Shown one piece after another: positions 40,665 to 47,970 of a DNA stretch of 49,976 bases (position 1 is the stretch's first letter; each line of letters begins with the position of its first letter). The position numbers and the translations under genes were made by a program. Location: NCBI GenBank assembly GCA_036504675.1, contig DASXUT010000190.1, forward strand, positions 1-49,976, written 5' to 3'. A model generated the notes under the pieces. The model made no database searches. It was not told where the DNA came from and saw nothing but the letters and a program-made list of their open reading frames with translations. This stretch comes from Bacillota bacterium (GTDB lineage Bacteria > Bacillota > Sulfobacillia > JAJYWN01 > JAJZPE01).

Positions 40665-41542
40665 GCCGGTACCGGTTCATCGAGGTGGAGAAGGCGGATC
40701 ATGCGGTTTCGCTCATGTGCCGTGTACTGACGGTCTCACGGGCCGGATACTACGCCTGGCGGCAGCGTGGTCTGTCACATCGGGCCCGGAAGGACTCGGC
40801 CTTGATGGAGCGAATCCGCTCCATCCACCGGGCCAGCCGAGGGACCTACGGGGCGCCCAGGGTGCGCGCCGAGCTTGCCATGGAAGGCGTGGCCACCTCG
40901 CGGAAGCGTATCGCCCGGCTGATGCGGGCGAGCGGTCTCAGCGGCGTCCGCCGCCCACGGCGCCGGGTACGGACGACGATCGTCAACCCCGCCGCGCCGG
41001 TCGCCGCCAACCTGGTGGCCCAGAACTTCGTGGCCGAGGCTCCAAACCAGCTCTGGTTCGGAGACATCACCTATGTGCCGACCCAACAGGGCTGGCTGTA
41101 CCTGGCGACGCTCATGGACTGCTACGCGCGGCGCATCGTAGGCTGGTCGATGGCCGACCACCTGCGCACGGAGCTCGCCCTGAGCGCTCTGGACATGGCC
41201 ATACGGCGTCGCCGCCCTCGGCCAGGCGAACTGGTGCACCACACCGACCGTGGCTGCCAGTACACTTCGTCGGTCTACCAGGCGGCCCTGGCCGGCGCCG
41301 GGATCACCGCCTCGATGAGCCGGAAGGGCGAATGCCTTGACAACGCGGTGGCGGAGAGCTTCTTCGCGACGCTCAAGGCGGAGCTGATTGAGAGGCGGAC
41401 CTGGCGGACGCGGGCCGAGGCGACGCAGGCGGTCTTCGAATGGGTCGAGGTCTTCTACAACCGCCAGCGGCTACATTCCGGCCTCGGCTACTCATCCCCC
41501 ACGGAATACGAAGAACGGGTTCGAGCAGAGAAGGTAGCGTAA
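40661..41542 (+). CDS. IS3-family transposase OrfB (DDE catalytic subunit)
   Basis: A 293-residue integrase-core protein. Helix region SRAGYYAWRQRGLSHRARKD and HTH_21-like YGAPRVRAEL, then DDE residues in WFGDITYVPT (D), HHTDRGCQYTS (D) and NAVAESFFATLKAE (E). GTG 40661 overlaps the orfA stop; the active form is probably OrfAB made by -1 frameshifting. The frame is intact, so the element may still be active. Confidence 0.93.
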   Translation: MSRYRFIEVEKADHAVSLMCRVLTVSRAGYYAWRQRGLSHRARKDSALMERIRSIHRASRGTYGAPRVRAELAMEGVATSRKRIARLMRASGLSGVRRPRRRVRTTIVNPAAPVAANLVAQNFVAEAPNQLWFGDITYVPTQQGWLYLATLMDCYARRIVGWSMADHLRTELALSALDMAIRRRRPRPGELVHHTDRGCQYTSSVYQAALAGAGITASMSRKGECLDNAVAESFFATLKAELIERRTWRTRAEATQAVFEWVEVFYNRQRLHSGLGYSSPTEYEERVRAEKVA

Positions 41543-41669
41543 GAAGAACCAAGCGCAAATCTGTCTACGAAACCGGGGCAAGACCAGCGGCCTCCCCAGC
41601 CTCCCCTGTGGTGTGGAGGCTTATTTCATGCCCAAGAGGCCCGCCCAACTCTCGGTGGCCGCCACCTCC

Positions 41670-41706
41670 AAAAAAGAGAAGCCCTCCGGACAGAGTCTCG
41701 GAGGGC
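41670..41706 (-). terminator. Orphan minus-strand terminator
   Basis: Read on the minus strand, GCCCTCCG and CGGAGGGC form an 8-bp stem followed by TTCTCTTTTTT. No minus-strand gene is visible upstream of it, so it may mark a lost gene or an unannotated RNA. Confidence 0.6.
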
Positions 41707-41715
41707 ACATGTCAA

Positions 41716-41760
41716 CAGTCTGAAGGCTGATGATCCGGAGGATCATCAGCCTTCAGGCTG
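41716..41760. repeat. Long perfect inverted repeat
   Basis: Arms 41720-41736 and 41740-41756 are exact 17-base complements (left arm CTGAAGGCTGATGATCC) around a GGA loop, extended by CAGT/GCTG to 21 pairs with one G-T. No T-run follows, so it is not a simple terminator. Confidence 0.8.
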
Positions 41761-42112
41761 CTATCTCCGTGCCCCTACTGTGTCTTCTCGCGGGGGGCGG
41801 GTCATCTCCGGCAGCTACGAACCCGTTGCCGCACGAATCATGTCGACAAATAGCTAACAAAATAAGCCAACAATAGGGAGGAAATGGTGCGAGGTGGAAG
41901 AAGCCCCCAATTGGCGAGGAAGCGACAGCCTATGACAGAAAGAGTCTCTTCCACGACTCTCAGGGAGGTGATGCCACGACAATCTTTAGTGTTGGATAGT
42001 TGCTCCGGAACGACCCCATGAACAACGAAGCATATTTCTAGTGCTGAAGGGAGGTGCCCCGACAAGACGGATTGAGCTCTTTGAGCGGAATGCTGTGAAG
42101 GAGGTATTCGAC

Positions 42113-42679
42113 TTGAGAGCGAAAAGGCTGCTGGGTCTCCTCATTGCTGTCCTGTTGATTGCCTTTGCGGCAACGCCCGCAAGCGCCTATTACTATACCG
42201 GCATACACTGGCCGTATGTCCAGCACCAGAAAACACTGATCTACTATAACCCGTACCCTCAAGGCCAGCCGGCCGTAGTCACCGAGATAAACAGCGCAGC
42301 TAACTCGTGGAACGGGGCCGGCGCAAACTTCCAGTTTGTCATCCAGGCGGGCGGCCCGAACTCATGGGGGGCTGCTTCTTTGGATCCCCAGACGGGAGCC
42401 GAAACACAGTACTGGTACGACATTAACAATATCGTCCTGCAGGCAATAACAAACTTCAACACCAACGTGACCTACTCTACCAATGGCGCTCCCAACACTC
42501 TCGACATTCAGTCTGTTGCCGTACATGAGTTTGGCCACTGGCTTGTCCTTGGCCATGCTTCAGCAACAGACGCTGTGATGCTTCCCACAATCGGATTGGG
42601 CGTCATCAGGCGCCAACTTACCTCCGACGACGTCCTCGGGGCAAAGGCCGCCTACCCGCAGAATCCGCCCATGCCTTAG
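42113..42679 (+). CDS. Secreted matrixin-like metalloprotease
   Basis: A 188-residue exported protein. Signal peptide LLGLLIAVLLIAFAATPASA ends near residue 24. The zinc motif VHEFGHWLVLGHAS is the matrixin form HExxHxxxLGH, with a Met-turn in TDAVMLP shortly after. The prodomain is absent. TTG 42113 lies eight bases after AAGGAGG; GTG/ATG starts upstream would put the signal peptide internal. Followed by another secreted protein 22 bases later, probably an operon. Substrate unknown. Confidence 0.85.
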   Translation: MRAKRLLGLLIAVLLIAFAATPASAYYYTGIHWPYVQHQKTLIYYNPYPQGQPAVVTEINSAANSWNGAGANFQFVIQAGGPNSWGAASLDPQTGAETQYWYDINNIVLQAITNFNTNVTYSTNGAPNTLDIQSVAVHEFGHWLVLGHASATDAVMLPTIGLGVIRRQLTSDDVLGAKAAYPQNPPMP

Positions 42680-42701
42680 GTGACAAAGGAGGGATCCTGC
42701 A

Positions 42702-43280
42702 ATGAGAAAAGCGCTGTTGGTCGCGGCGGTATTGGTGCTAATCGTTTCCGCTCTGGCCGGGCAAGCGTTCTGGAGCAACTCAACGGTGTCTGAACAGGGG
42801 GGCCCGCCCTCGGCCTTTGTCAGCGTCAGCAGTCTGAGGCTGGATCTCAGCATCCCGCAGTACGTGTCCTACGCGGACGCAATAGTCCGAGGGAGGGTGA
42901 CCGGAATTGGACCCGGCTCATGGAACACCCCCGACGGGCATAAACCGAGCTCTCCCGACCCCTTGGCGGCGATCTCGGCTCCGGTTCATCTGAAAGTGAC
43001 GGCCGTGCTCAAGGGGAACGTGGGCGTCGGCAATGATCTCACCTTCGCCCAGATGGGCGGCACGGCGGACGGTGTAACACAGGTCTTTGCCGATGAGCCG
43101 ACGTTTAACGTCGGCGAGGACGTGATCGTATTTCTGCGCCCCTCAGCCAAGAAGGTCGGCCTGATTGACATCAGCGGTAAGTTTGTCATTGGTCAGGACG
43201 GCTCTGCCAGGAACAGCGTAACCAATAGTGTCTTCCGCATGGAGGACCTGGTGAAGCAGGTACAGGCCGCCACAAAGTGA
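42702..43280 (+). CDS. Secreted protein paired with matrixin
   Basis: A 192-residue exported protein with an N-terminal signal peptide (ALLVAAVLVLIVSALAGQAF). The body has a beta-rich pattern seen in secreted proteins next to matrixins: YADAIVRGRVTGIGPGSW, VHLKVTAVLKGNVGVGND, NVGEDVIVFLRPS. No named domain. ATG 42702 with AAAGGAGGG upstream. It may be a partner or substrate of the protease; this is inferred only from adjacency. Confidence 0.7.
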   Translation: MRKALLVAAVLVLIVSALAGQAFWSNSTVSEQGGPPSAFVSVSSLRLDLSIPQYVSYADAIVRGRVTGIGPGSWNTPDGHKPSSPDPLAAISAPVHLKVTAVLKGNVGVGNDLTFAQMGGTADGVTQVFADEPTFNVGEDVIVFLRPSAKKVGLIDISGKFVIGQDGSARNSVTNSVFRMEDLVKQVQAATK

Positions 43281-43582
43281 GACAATCAGCGCAGGCCATC
43301 AGTCAAGGACTTACGGAATTCTCGCTGAGTTGCCTCTCCACGGCGGCAATGGGAGCCCTTTAAGAGGGCTGGCCGTCTGATGCAGTAGGCCAAGGCCAAA
43401 GTGCCAAAAGCTCGAAAGAGAGCTCCCGTTTCATCTGGTCACGCCTCTGAACGCCTCAAACCAGAAAGCTTTGACATCCCTGAACATTGCTACCTTGAGT
43501 AGCCCGCCCTCCCGAACCGGGAAGGCGGGCTTCGTTATTGTGAGGGGTTGACGCTCCTTCGTTGTCAAAGGAGGGGTTCCTC
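43281..43582 (+). other. Leader-like interval before the truncated membrane gene
   Basis: About 300 bases with several hairpins (AGCCCT/AGGGCT near 43351-43367; GAGAGCTC region near 43419) and a terminator at 43501-43531. No open frame is supported. The arrangement of structured region, terminator and ribosome-binding site suggests a regulated leader; I could not match it to a known riboswitch class. Confidence 0.35.
43501..43536 (+). terminator. Terminator upstream of the truncated membrane gene
   Basis: AGCCCGCC (43501-43508) pairs with GGCGGGCT (43524-43531), with an inner CCCG/CGGG stem, then TCGTTATT. It either ends the secreted-protein operon or acts as a leader terminator. Confidence 0.65.
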
Positions 43583-44122
43583 GTGCTGAAAGCCTTGTCG
43601 CGCCTCTTCGACATCCCGTTCCCGAAACCCGCCCGGCGCGTCTTCTGGAGCGTCGTCGCGGCGGCCCTGGGCGTCTCCGCATGGGCATTCAGGGGCTTCC
43701 ATTTCCGCTACGTCCCCGCCATCCTGTTCTGGGGGATCCTGGCCGGCTACTTCGACGCCACGGTCGACTCCGACGGCAAGGTGACCTGGGGGGGCGGCGG
43801 CGCCATCTACACCTTCGTCCTTGTCACCTACCCGCCAGCGGTGACCGCCGGCGTCACCATCCTCGGCAACCTCATCGTCCAGCACCACCTGGTGCCCCAC
43901 CGGACGCCCGTCCGCTCTTTGGTCAAGCGGGTCTATAACGTCAGTCAGCTGCTCGTCTGCACGACCGTCGCCAGGTTGTTCTTCACGGCCTTTGGTGACC
44001 GTTCCCCCTGGGCTTTTCCACTTCGGACGAGAACTGGAAATCCACAGCATGCACTCATTCAGGACCCAGACCAAACGAGGGGGGACAAATGTAACTTAGC
44101 AGGCATCAAAAACGCGTCTTGA
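43583..44122 (+). CDS. Truncated multi-pass membrane protein
   Basis: A 179-residue frame. Residues 1 to about 140 are coding-like with several hydrophobic segments (YVPAILFWGILAGYFDATV, AIYTFVLVTYPPAVTAGV, VYNVSQLLVCTTVARLFF). They resemble the membrane sensor part found before HD-GYP/GGDEF domains in Firmicutes (hydrophobic helices, basic loop, FNxxQ/YNVSQ). After about 43997 the sequence (RSPWAFPLRTRTGNPQHALI) loses that character and no signalling domain follows, so the 3' part was probably removed by a deletion or insertion. GTG 43583 follows AAAGGAGGGG. Confidence 0.5.
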   Translation: MLKALSRLFDIPFPKPARRVFWSVVAAALGVSAWAFRGFHFRYVPAILFWGILAGYFDATVDSDGKVTWGGGGAIYTFVLVTYPPAVTAGVTILGNLIVQHHLVPHRTPVRSLVKRVYNVSQLLVCTTVARLFFTAFGDRSPWAFPLRTRTGNPQHALIQDPDQTRGDKCNLAGIKNAS

Positions 44123-44373
44123 CAATGGGGTCCACTTGGAAAAGCCAGTCCGGCAAGGGTTTGCCGGACTGGCTTTTTTGTGTCCCTTAATGGGTCGCCT
44201 CTCGACGTCAGGAACCGGTCAGGAACCCGCGCTAGCCGACCTTGTGGGCGGCGTATACTTGTTCCTCACAGGAAGGTGCAGGAACTGCCAGTGGCCCTTG
44301 TCTTTTCCGACCGACTGCGGGTTATTGCCGAGCGAATGGCCGCCTGAAAGGCCTACGTCACCGACCGATCCGA
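44123..44373. other. Interval with possible mobile-element remnant and terminator
   Basis: Contains the terminator at 44140-44179 and then about 190 bases with no supported gene before the PucR stop. Bases just left of it, read on the minus strand from 44133, begin TGGACCCCATTGTCAAGACG, which looks like an insertion-sequence end without its partner. Confidence 0.3.
44140..44179 (+). terminator. Strong, near-symmetrical terminator
   Basis: AAAAGCCAGTCCGGCAA (44140-44156) pairs perfectly with TTGCCGGACTGGCTTTT (44161-44177) and the T-run continues. The A-run on the other side makes it potentially bidirectional. Confidence 0.9.
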
Positions 44374-46104
44374 TCACTCCTCGCCCGGCGGCGAAGCCGG
44401 CGGCGGATCGGTCGCTCCGTCGTCGGAGACGGGCTGCATCAGCTTGCGGACGAGGACGAGAAGGAATAGGAGGAGGCGTTCCCGCGGCTGGCGAGGGTCA
44501 AGGCCGGTGAGATTCCGGATCCGGTCAAGCCGGGCGCGGAGGGTGTTCCGGTGGACAAACAGCTGCTCAGCGCTTTCCTTGGTGTGCCCTCCCGAGTCGA
44601 GGAAGACCCTCAGGGTGTGATAGAGGTCGTCGGGGTTGTCGACGACCGGCCCGAGGACCCGATCGATGACTTCGCGAGTCTCGGGCCGCTCCCGCAAGTC
44701 CCAGAGAAGGCGATAGGGAGCCAGCTCATCGATGCTGACGACTCGGCCGGGATCGAGGAAAACCTCGCTGAGCCGAAGGGCTTGCTCCGCCAAGGAGAAG
44801 GAGTACGCGAACTCCTTGGGTCCCAGGGACATCCGGCCGACGCCGAAGATCACCCGGCGCTGCATCACGGGGCTCAAAGGGGTCATGGCCCGGCTCAGCA
44901 CCGCCACGGCGTCAAGCGCCCGCTGCCGTGCGCCGGCCGCCGGCAGGAGCCCGAAAAGCAGGCTGCCGCGACGGCCGATGACGGCCCTGGGCTCCACAGC
45001 CAATATGTGCTTCTCGACCTCGGCCGCGTCCCGAAGCAGCTCGGTGTCCGACGCTTTGCCCCCTTGCGGCCCTCCCGCGGCGTCCGCGGGGAACTCGAGA
45101 ATCCGGCCGACGAAGGCGGTGTGTGGCGAGCCGATGCTCCAGCCGTAGTAGCGGCCGGTGACTTCGATATCCGCCGCGGCCTGCCGTTCCCCCGAAAGCA
45201 GCTCAAAAAGGAAGGCGTCACGCCTTTCGCGGTAACCCTCGCTCTCCGCATATCGGTTCCCCAAGGCCAGGACGGCCGCTGCCCCAGCGACCTGGACGAG
45301 GCCATCCCGCGACAGCGGGACGGTCCCTTCTCGCACCAGGATGAACGAGGGCGGTTGGCCGTGGTTGACGACGGGAACGACGACGGTGGATCCCGCCGAC
45401 GTCTGGACCCGGGAACCGCCCCAATTCTCTCCGGCGATCGGGGCACTGAAGACTCCCTCGCTATCACCGGCCGAGATCCTCGCGGCCGCCTGGCTAACCT
45501 CTTCCTTGCTGAAGGCGGCTCCCGGCACCCCTCGGGGGGTGCTCTGGAAGAGGATCGTCTCCATCGTCGAGTTGACCATGGCGACCGGTCGACTGATGTC
45601 CGCGGCCAGGTCGCGGAGGAGTTCCGAAGGCGAGGCCCCCGCCAGGAGAAGGTTGACGAACCGCTCCCGGACCCGGTGGGTCAAGTCCAGGAACTTCGTT
45701 TCCTGTCGCCCCAGCCGATGCAGCACGCAGTCAATGACTTTCGACCATCCCCAGTCGCTCGGGACCTCGAGCAGCGGCAGGCCGACCTCATCGGCGGCCT
45801 TCACGGTCGCCTCTGACAGGCCCTGCGGGAAGTGGCTTAGCTTAATTCCGAGGGCCGCCGCTCCGCGGGCGGCCACAGACCTGACCAGCTCGACATCCGA
45901 AATCTGGTTGACGAGGAAGAAACCGCTACCCAGGACCAGTTCTCCGCCCTTCAGCCAATTGCCGATGTAGGGCGTGTCCATGACGGTGACCGCCCGGATC
46001 GGGCGGTCGATTGCCTGGATGCCTGCCAGTAGCTTCAGTCCCTCGAGTTCCGGTTCGCCGAGAAGGGAACGGATCGTCAGTTCTTCGATTGGCTCACTAT
46101 GCAT
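44374..46104 (-). CDS. PucR-family transcriptional regulator
   Basis: A 576-residue activator-type protein. The N-terminal PucR domain (TIRSLLGEPELEGLKLLAG, RAVTVMDTPYIGNWLKGGEL) spans about residues 8-130, a central region follows (GAF/CdaR-like by position), and the C-terminal HTH is EQLFVHRNTLRARLDRIRNL. PucR relatives sense purine-degradation or amino-acid catabolites. ATG 46104 is preferred because the domain starts about 10 residues later; the frame runs to 46149. Transcribed away from the permease-carbamoyltransferase-hydrolase genes, so it is their likely regulator. Confidence 0.88.
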   Translation of the reverse strand: MHSEPIEELTIRSLLGEPELEGLKLLAGIQAIDRPIRAVTVMDTPYIGNWLKGGELVLGSGFFLVNQISDVELVRSVAARGAAALGIKLSHFPQGLSEATVKAADEVGLPLLEVPSDWGWSKVIDCVLHRLGRQETKFLDLTHRVRERFVNLLLAGASPSELLRDLAADISRPVAMVNSTMETILFQSTPRGVPGAAFSKEEVSQAAARISAGDSEGVFSAPIAGENWGGSRVQTSAGSTVVVPVVNHGQPPSFILVREGTVPLSRDGLVQVAGAAAVLALGNRYAESEGYRERRDAFLFELLSGERQAAADIEVTGRYYGWSIGSPHTAFVGRILEFPADAAGGPQGGKASDTELLRDAAEVEKHILAVEPRAVIGRRGSLLFGLLPAAGARQRALDAVAVLSRAMTPLSPVMQRRVIFGVGRMSLGPKEFAYSFSLAEQALRLSEVFLDPGRVVSIDELAPYRLLWDLRERPETREVIDRVLGPVVDNPDDLYHTLRVFLDSGGHTKESAEQLFVHRNTLRARLDRIRNLTGLDPRQPRERLLLFLLVLVRKLMQPVSDDGATDPPPASPPGEE

Positions 46105-46487
46105 AGTCGCCACCGCCGAGTCATGAAAGTTAGCTCTAGCTGCACTCAAGCACTCCGGACGGGTCTTTCATCGCGCGTGGGCGGGAGAACACCCTGATGA
46201 CCATTATGCCACCAAATGGGACGCCATTGCACTGTCCACTTTGCACAGATAGCGGTCGAAATCAGTGTGCCCCCTTTCGACCAGTTCAGAACTACAATTA
46301 CTTCTGGACGGCCGAACGGTCGGAACAAAGACCAAGGTCCTTGGGGGAGTGCCTATCGAGGTGATAGTGTCGATTGGAACTGGTCGGTTGAGTCGGCTGA
46401 TGACACAGACGTGGTCGCCGCAAAGTCCGCAGGACTCGACAGAAAGCGAAAGCCCCCAATCATGACGAGGAGGCGAACCCAGTCATC
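46105..46487. promoter_or_regulatory. Divergent control region between PucR regulator and permease
   Basis: About 380 bases without a supported gene, less GC-rich than the surroundings. It holds the inverted repeat GGTCGAAA/TTTCGACC (46254-46261, 46275-46282), a repeated TTGCAC (about 46228 and 46241) and a GTTCAGAAC palindrome near 46284. These are candidate operators for the regulator. Confidence 0.45.
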
Positions 46488-47882
46488 ATGTCATCCCAAA
46501 TCAAGGAACCTGGTCTGCAACGATCGATCTCCTTTTTTGGCCTCATCGCCCTCGGCTTAGGCGGTATCTGGGGTACCTCGTGGTTGCTCGTTTCCAGCAC
46601 CTGGATGAGCGTTGGCGGCGGCGTCGTCAACGCACTTTTGGCTTGGGTCCTGGTCCTTTTCCTGGAGCTGCCGCTGGTCCTGGCCTATCGCCAGGCCGTA
46701 CCGATGTTCCCGCAGGCGGAGGGCGAGATGTCTTACTCGGCCGCCGCTTTTGGCCAACTGGCCGGCTTCATCGCAGGCTGGTTCGGCATCCTTGTGAACA
46801 TGATTGTCTGCGCCTATGAAGTCGTGTCCATCGTCCGGATGGTCGAATTCCTTCAGCCCTCGGTCACCAAGTGGTACTGGTACAAGATAATGGGCTCGCC
46901 AGTCGGCATCATCACCATCGCCATCGGATTGGCCCTCGTGATCGGGATCACAGTCCTCCACTACCGGGGGGTCAGGCTGTCCTCAACGTTCCAGAACATC
47001 ACCAGCACGACCCTGATGATCCTGGTGGGCGTCGGGGTTATCCTTGCCTTCAGCATGGGGACCTTCAAGAACTTCCAGCCCCTCTTCGGCAAACCGGCCT
47101 GGGTGGGGATCATTGCCGTGGCGACGATGCTGCCGTTCTCCCTTGCCGGGTGGGAGACCATCGCCAAGGGAGCCGAGGAAGCTAAGGAAAAGGGCAGCAG
47201 CGCCGGCCGGACCGTGCCCATCGCCTGGTCCGTCGGCTGGATCGCCTACACGCTGTCACTGATCGCTACCGGCCTGGTCATGTCCTGGCAAGCCGGCGCG
47301 GAGGCCGACATTCCCTTCGCCACCGGGCTGAACACGTTGACCGGCACCAACCTTCCCGGGATCCTGTTGATCGTTACCGCCATCATCGGTGTCGTCGGTG
47401 TCTACAACGCCCTGTTCTACGGGGTCACCCGGCAGATGTTCGGCATGGCCCGGCGCGGGCTGCTGCCGGCCGGCCTGGCCAAGGTGCACCCGAAGTACGG
47501 GACGCCGGTCAACGCCATCCTCCTGACAACGGCGGTCATGGTCATCTCGCCGTTCATCGGCCGCAAGTTCCTGATCCCGCTCGTTGACGCGGCGTCGTTC
47601 GCCTACATCATCCTTTGGGGCGGCACCTTCCTCAGCATTGAAGTGCTGCGGAGGAAGCTCGCGGCCAAGGGCCAATTGGTGCCGGCTTCCGGCGGCATCG
47701 TCGTCCGACTCCTGGGCTACATCTCGATAGTCTTCTTCATGGTCGCGATGCTGTACCCGAAGAGCCCCGGGGCTCTGATCTGGCCGCTTGAACATATCAT
47801 CCTGGCCGGCCTGGTCGTTCTAGGACTGGTCCTGTACTCCCTTAGGAGCAACAAGACCCTTGACATTGCTGGGGCAGACTGA
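46488..47882 (+). CDS. APC-family amino-acid/polyamine permease
   Basis: A 464-residue, highly hydrophobic transporter with about 12 predicted helices. The helix-1 motif LIALGLGGIWGTSW and the helix-6 region LPFSLAGWETIAKGAEEAKE, followed by FYGVTRQMFGMARRGLLP, are typical of the APC superfamily. ATG 46488 is 15 bases from GAGGAGG, a rather long spacing. It heads the transporter-carbamoyltransferase-deiminase operon; a guanidino or ureido amino acid, or an exchange with the amine product, is the likely cargo by context. Confidence 0.88.
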   Translation: MSSQIKEPGLQRSISFFGLIALGLGGIWGTSWLLVSSTWMSVGGGVVNALLAWVLVLFLELPLVLAYRQAVPMFPQAEGEMSYSAAAFGQLAGFIAGWFGILVNMIVCAYEVVSIVRMVEFLQPSVTKWYWYKIMGSPVGIITIAIGLALVIGITVLHYRGVRLSSTFQNITSTTLMILVGVGVILAFSMGTFKNFQPLFGKPAWVGIIAVATMLPFSLAGWETIAKGAEEAKEKGSSAGRTVPIAWSVGWIAYTLSLIATGLVMSWQAGAEADIPFATGLNTLTGTNLPGILLIVTAIIGVVGVYNALFYGVTRQMFGMARRGLLPAGLAKVHPKYGTPVNAILLTTAVMVISPFIGRKFLIPLVDAASFAYIILWGGTFLSIEVLRRKLAAKGQLVPASGGIVVRLLGYISIVFFMVAMLYPKSPGALIWPLEHIILAGLVVLGLVLYSLRSNKTLDIAGAD

Positions 47883-47970
47883 GGAGTGAGCGCCGACCAG
47901 GCACTGACCCGCCTGCCCTGACGGCAAGCCTACACCAGCCGGCAACACCACCATACGGGAGGTAAGGCAA

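Larger units (their letters stand above)
40296..41586 (+). mobile_element. IS3-family insertion sequence, about 1291 bp
   Basis: Terminal inverted repeats of 25 bp at 40296-40320 (begins TGGACTTGACCCGC) and 41562-41586 (ends GGGCAAGACCA), matching at about 20 positions, with TG...CA ends. They enclose overlapping orfA and orfB with a DDE transposase. Flanks are GAG and GCG, so there is no visible 3-4 bp target duplication. Confidence 0.85.
41587..42112. other. Non-coding interval between IS and matrixin gene
   Basis: Holds an orphan minus-strand terminator (41670-41706), a long perfect hairpin (41716-41760) and several purine-rich ribosome-binding-site-like motifs without convincing frames. 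A 45-codon plus-strand frame at about 41884-42021 has GGGAGG close upstream but no recognisable features. No gene is supported. Confidence 0.5.

Noticed and set aside
41884-42021. 45-codon plus-strand frame after GGGAGG
   Set aside because: Ribosome-binding-site spacing is too short for the ATG and the product has no recognisable feature.
41838-42065. 75-residue minus-strand frame upstream of the orphan terminator
   Set aside because: No ribosome-binding site, no membrane or domain pattern, and codon use unlike neighbours; not enough to call a gene.
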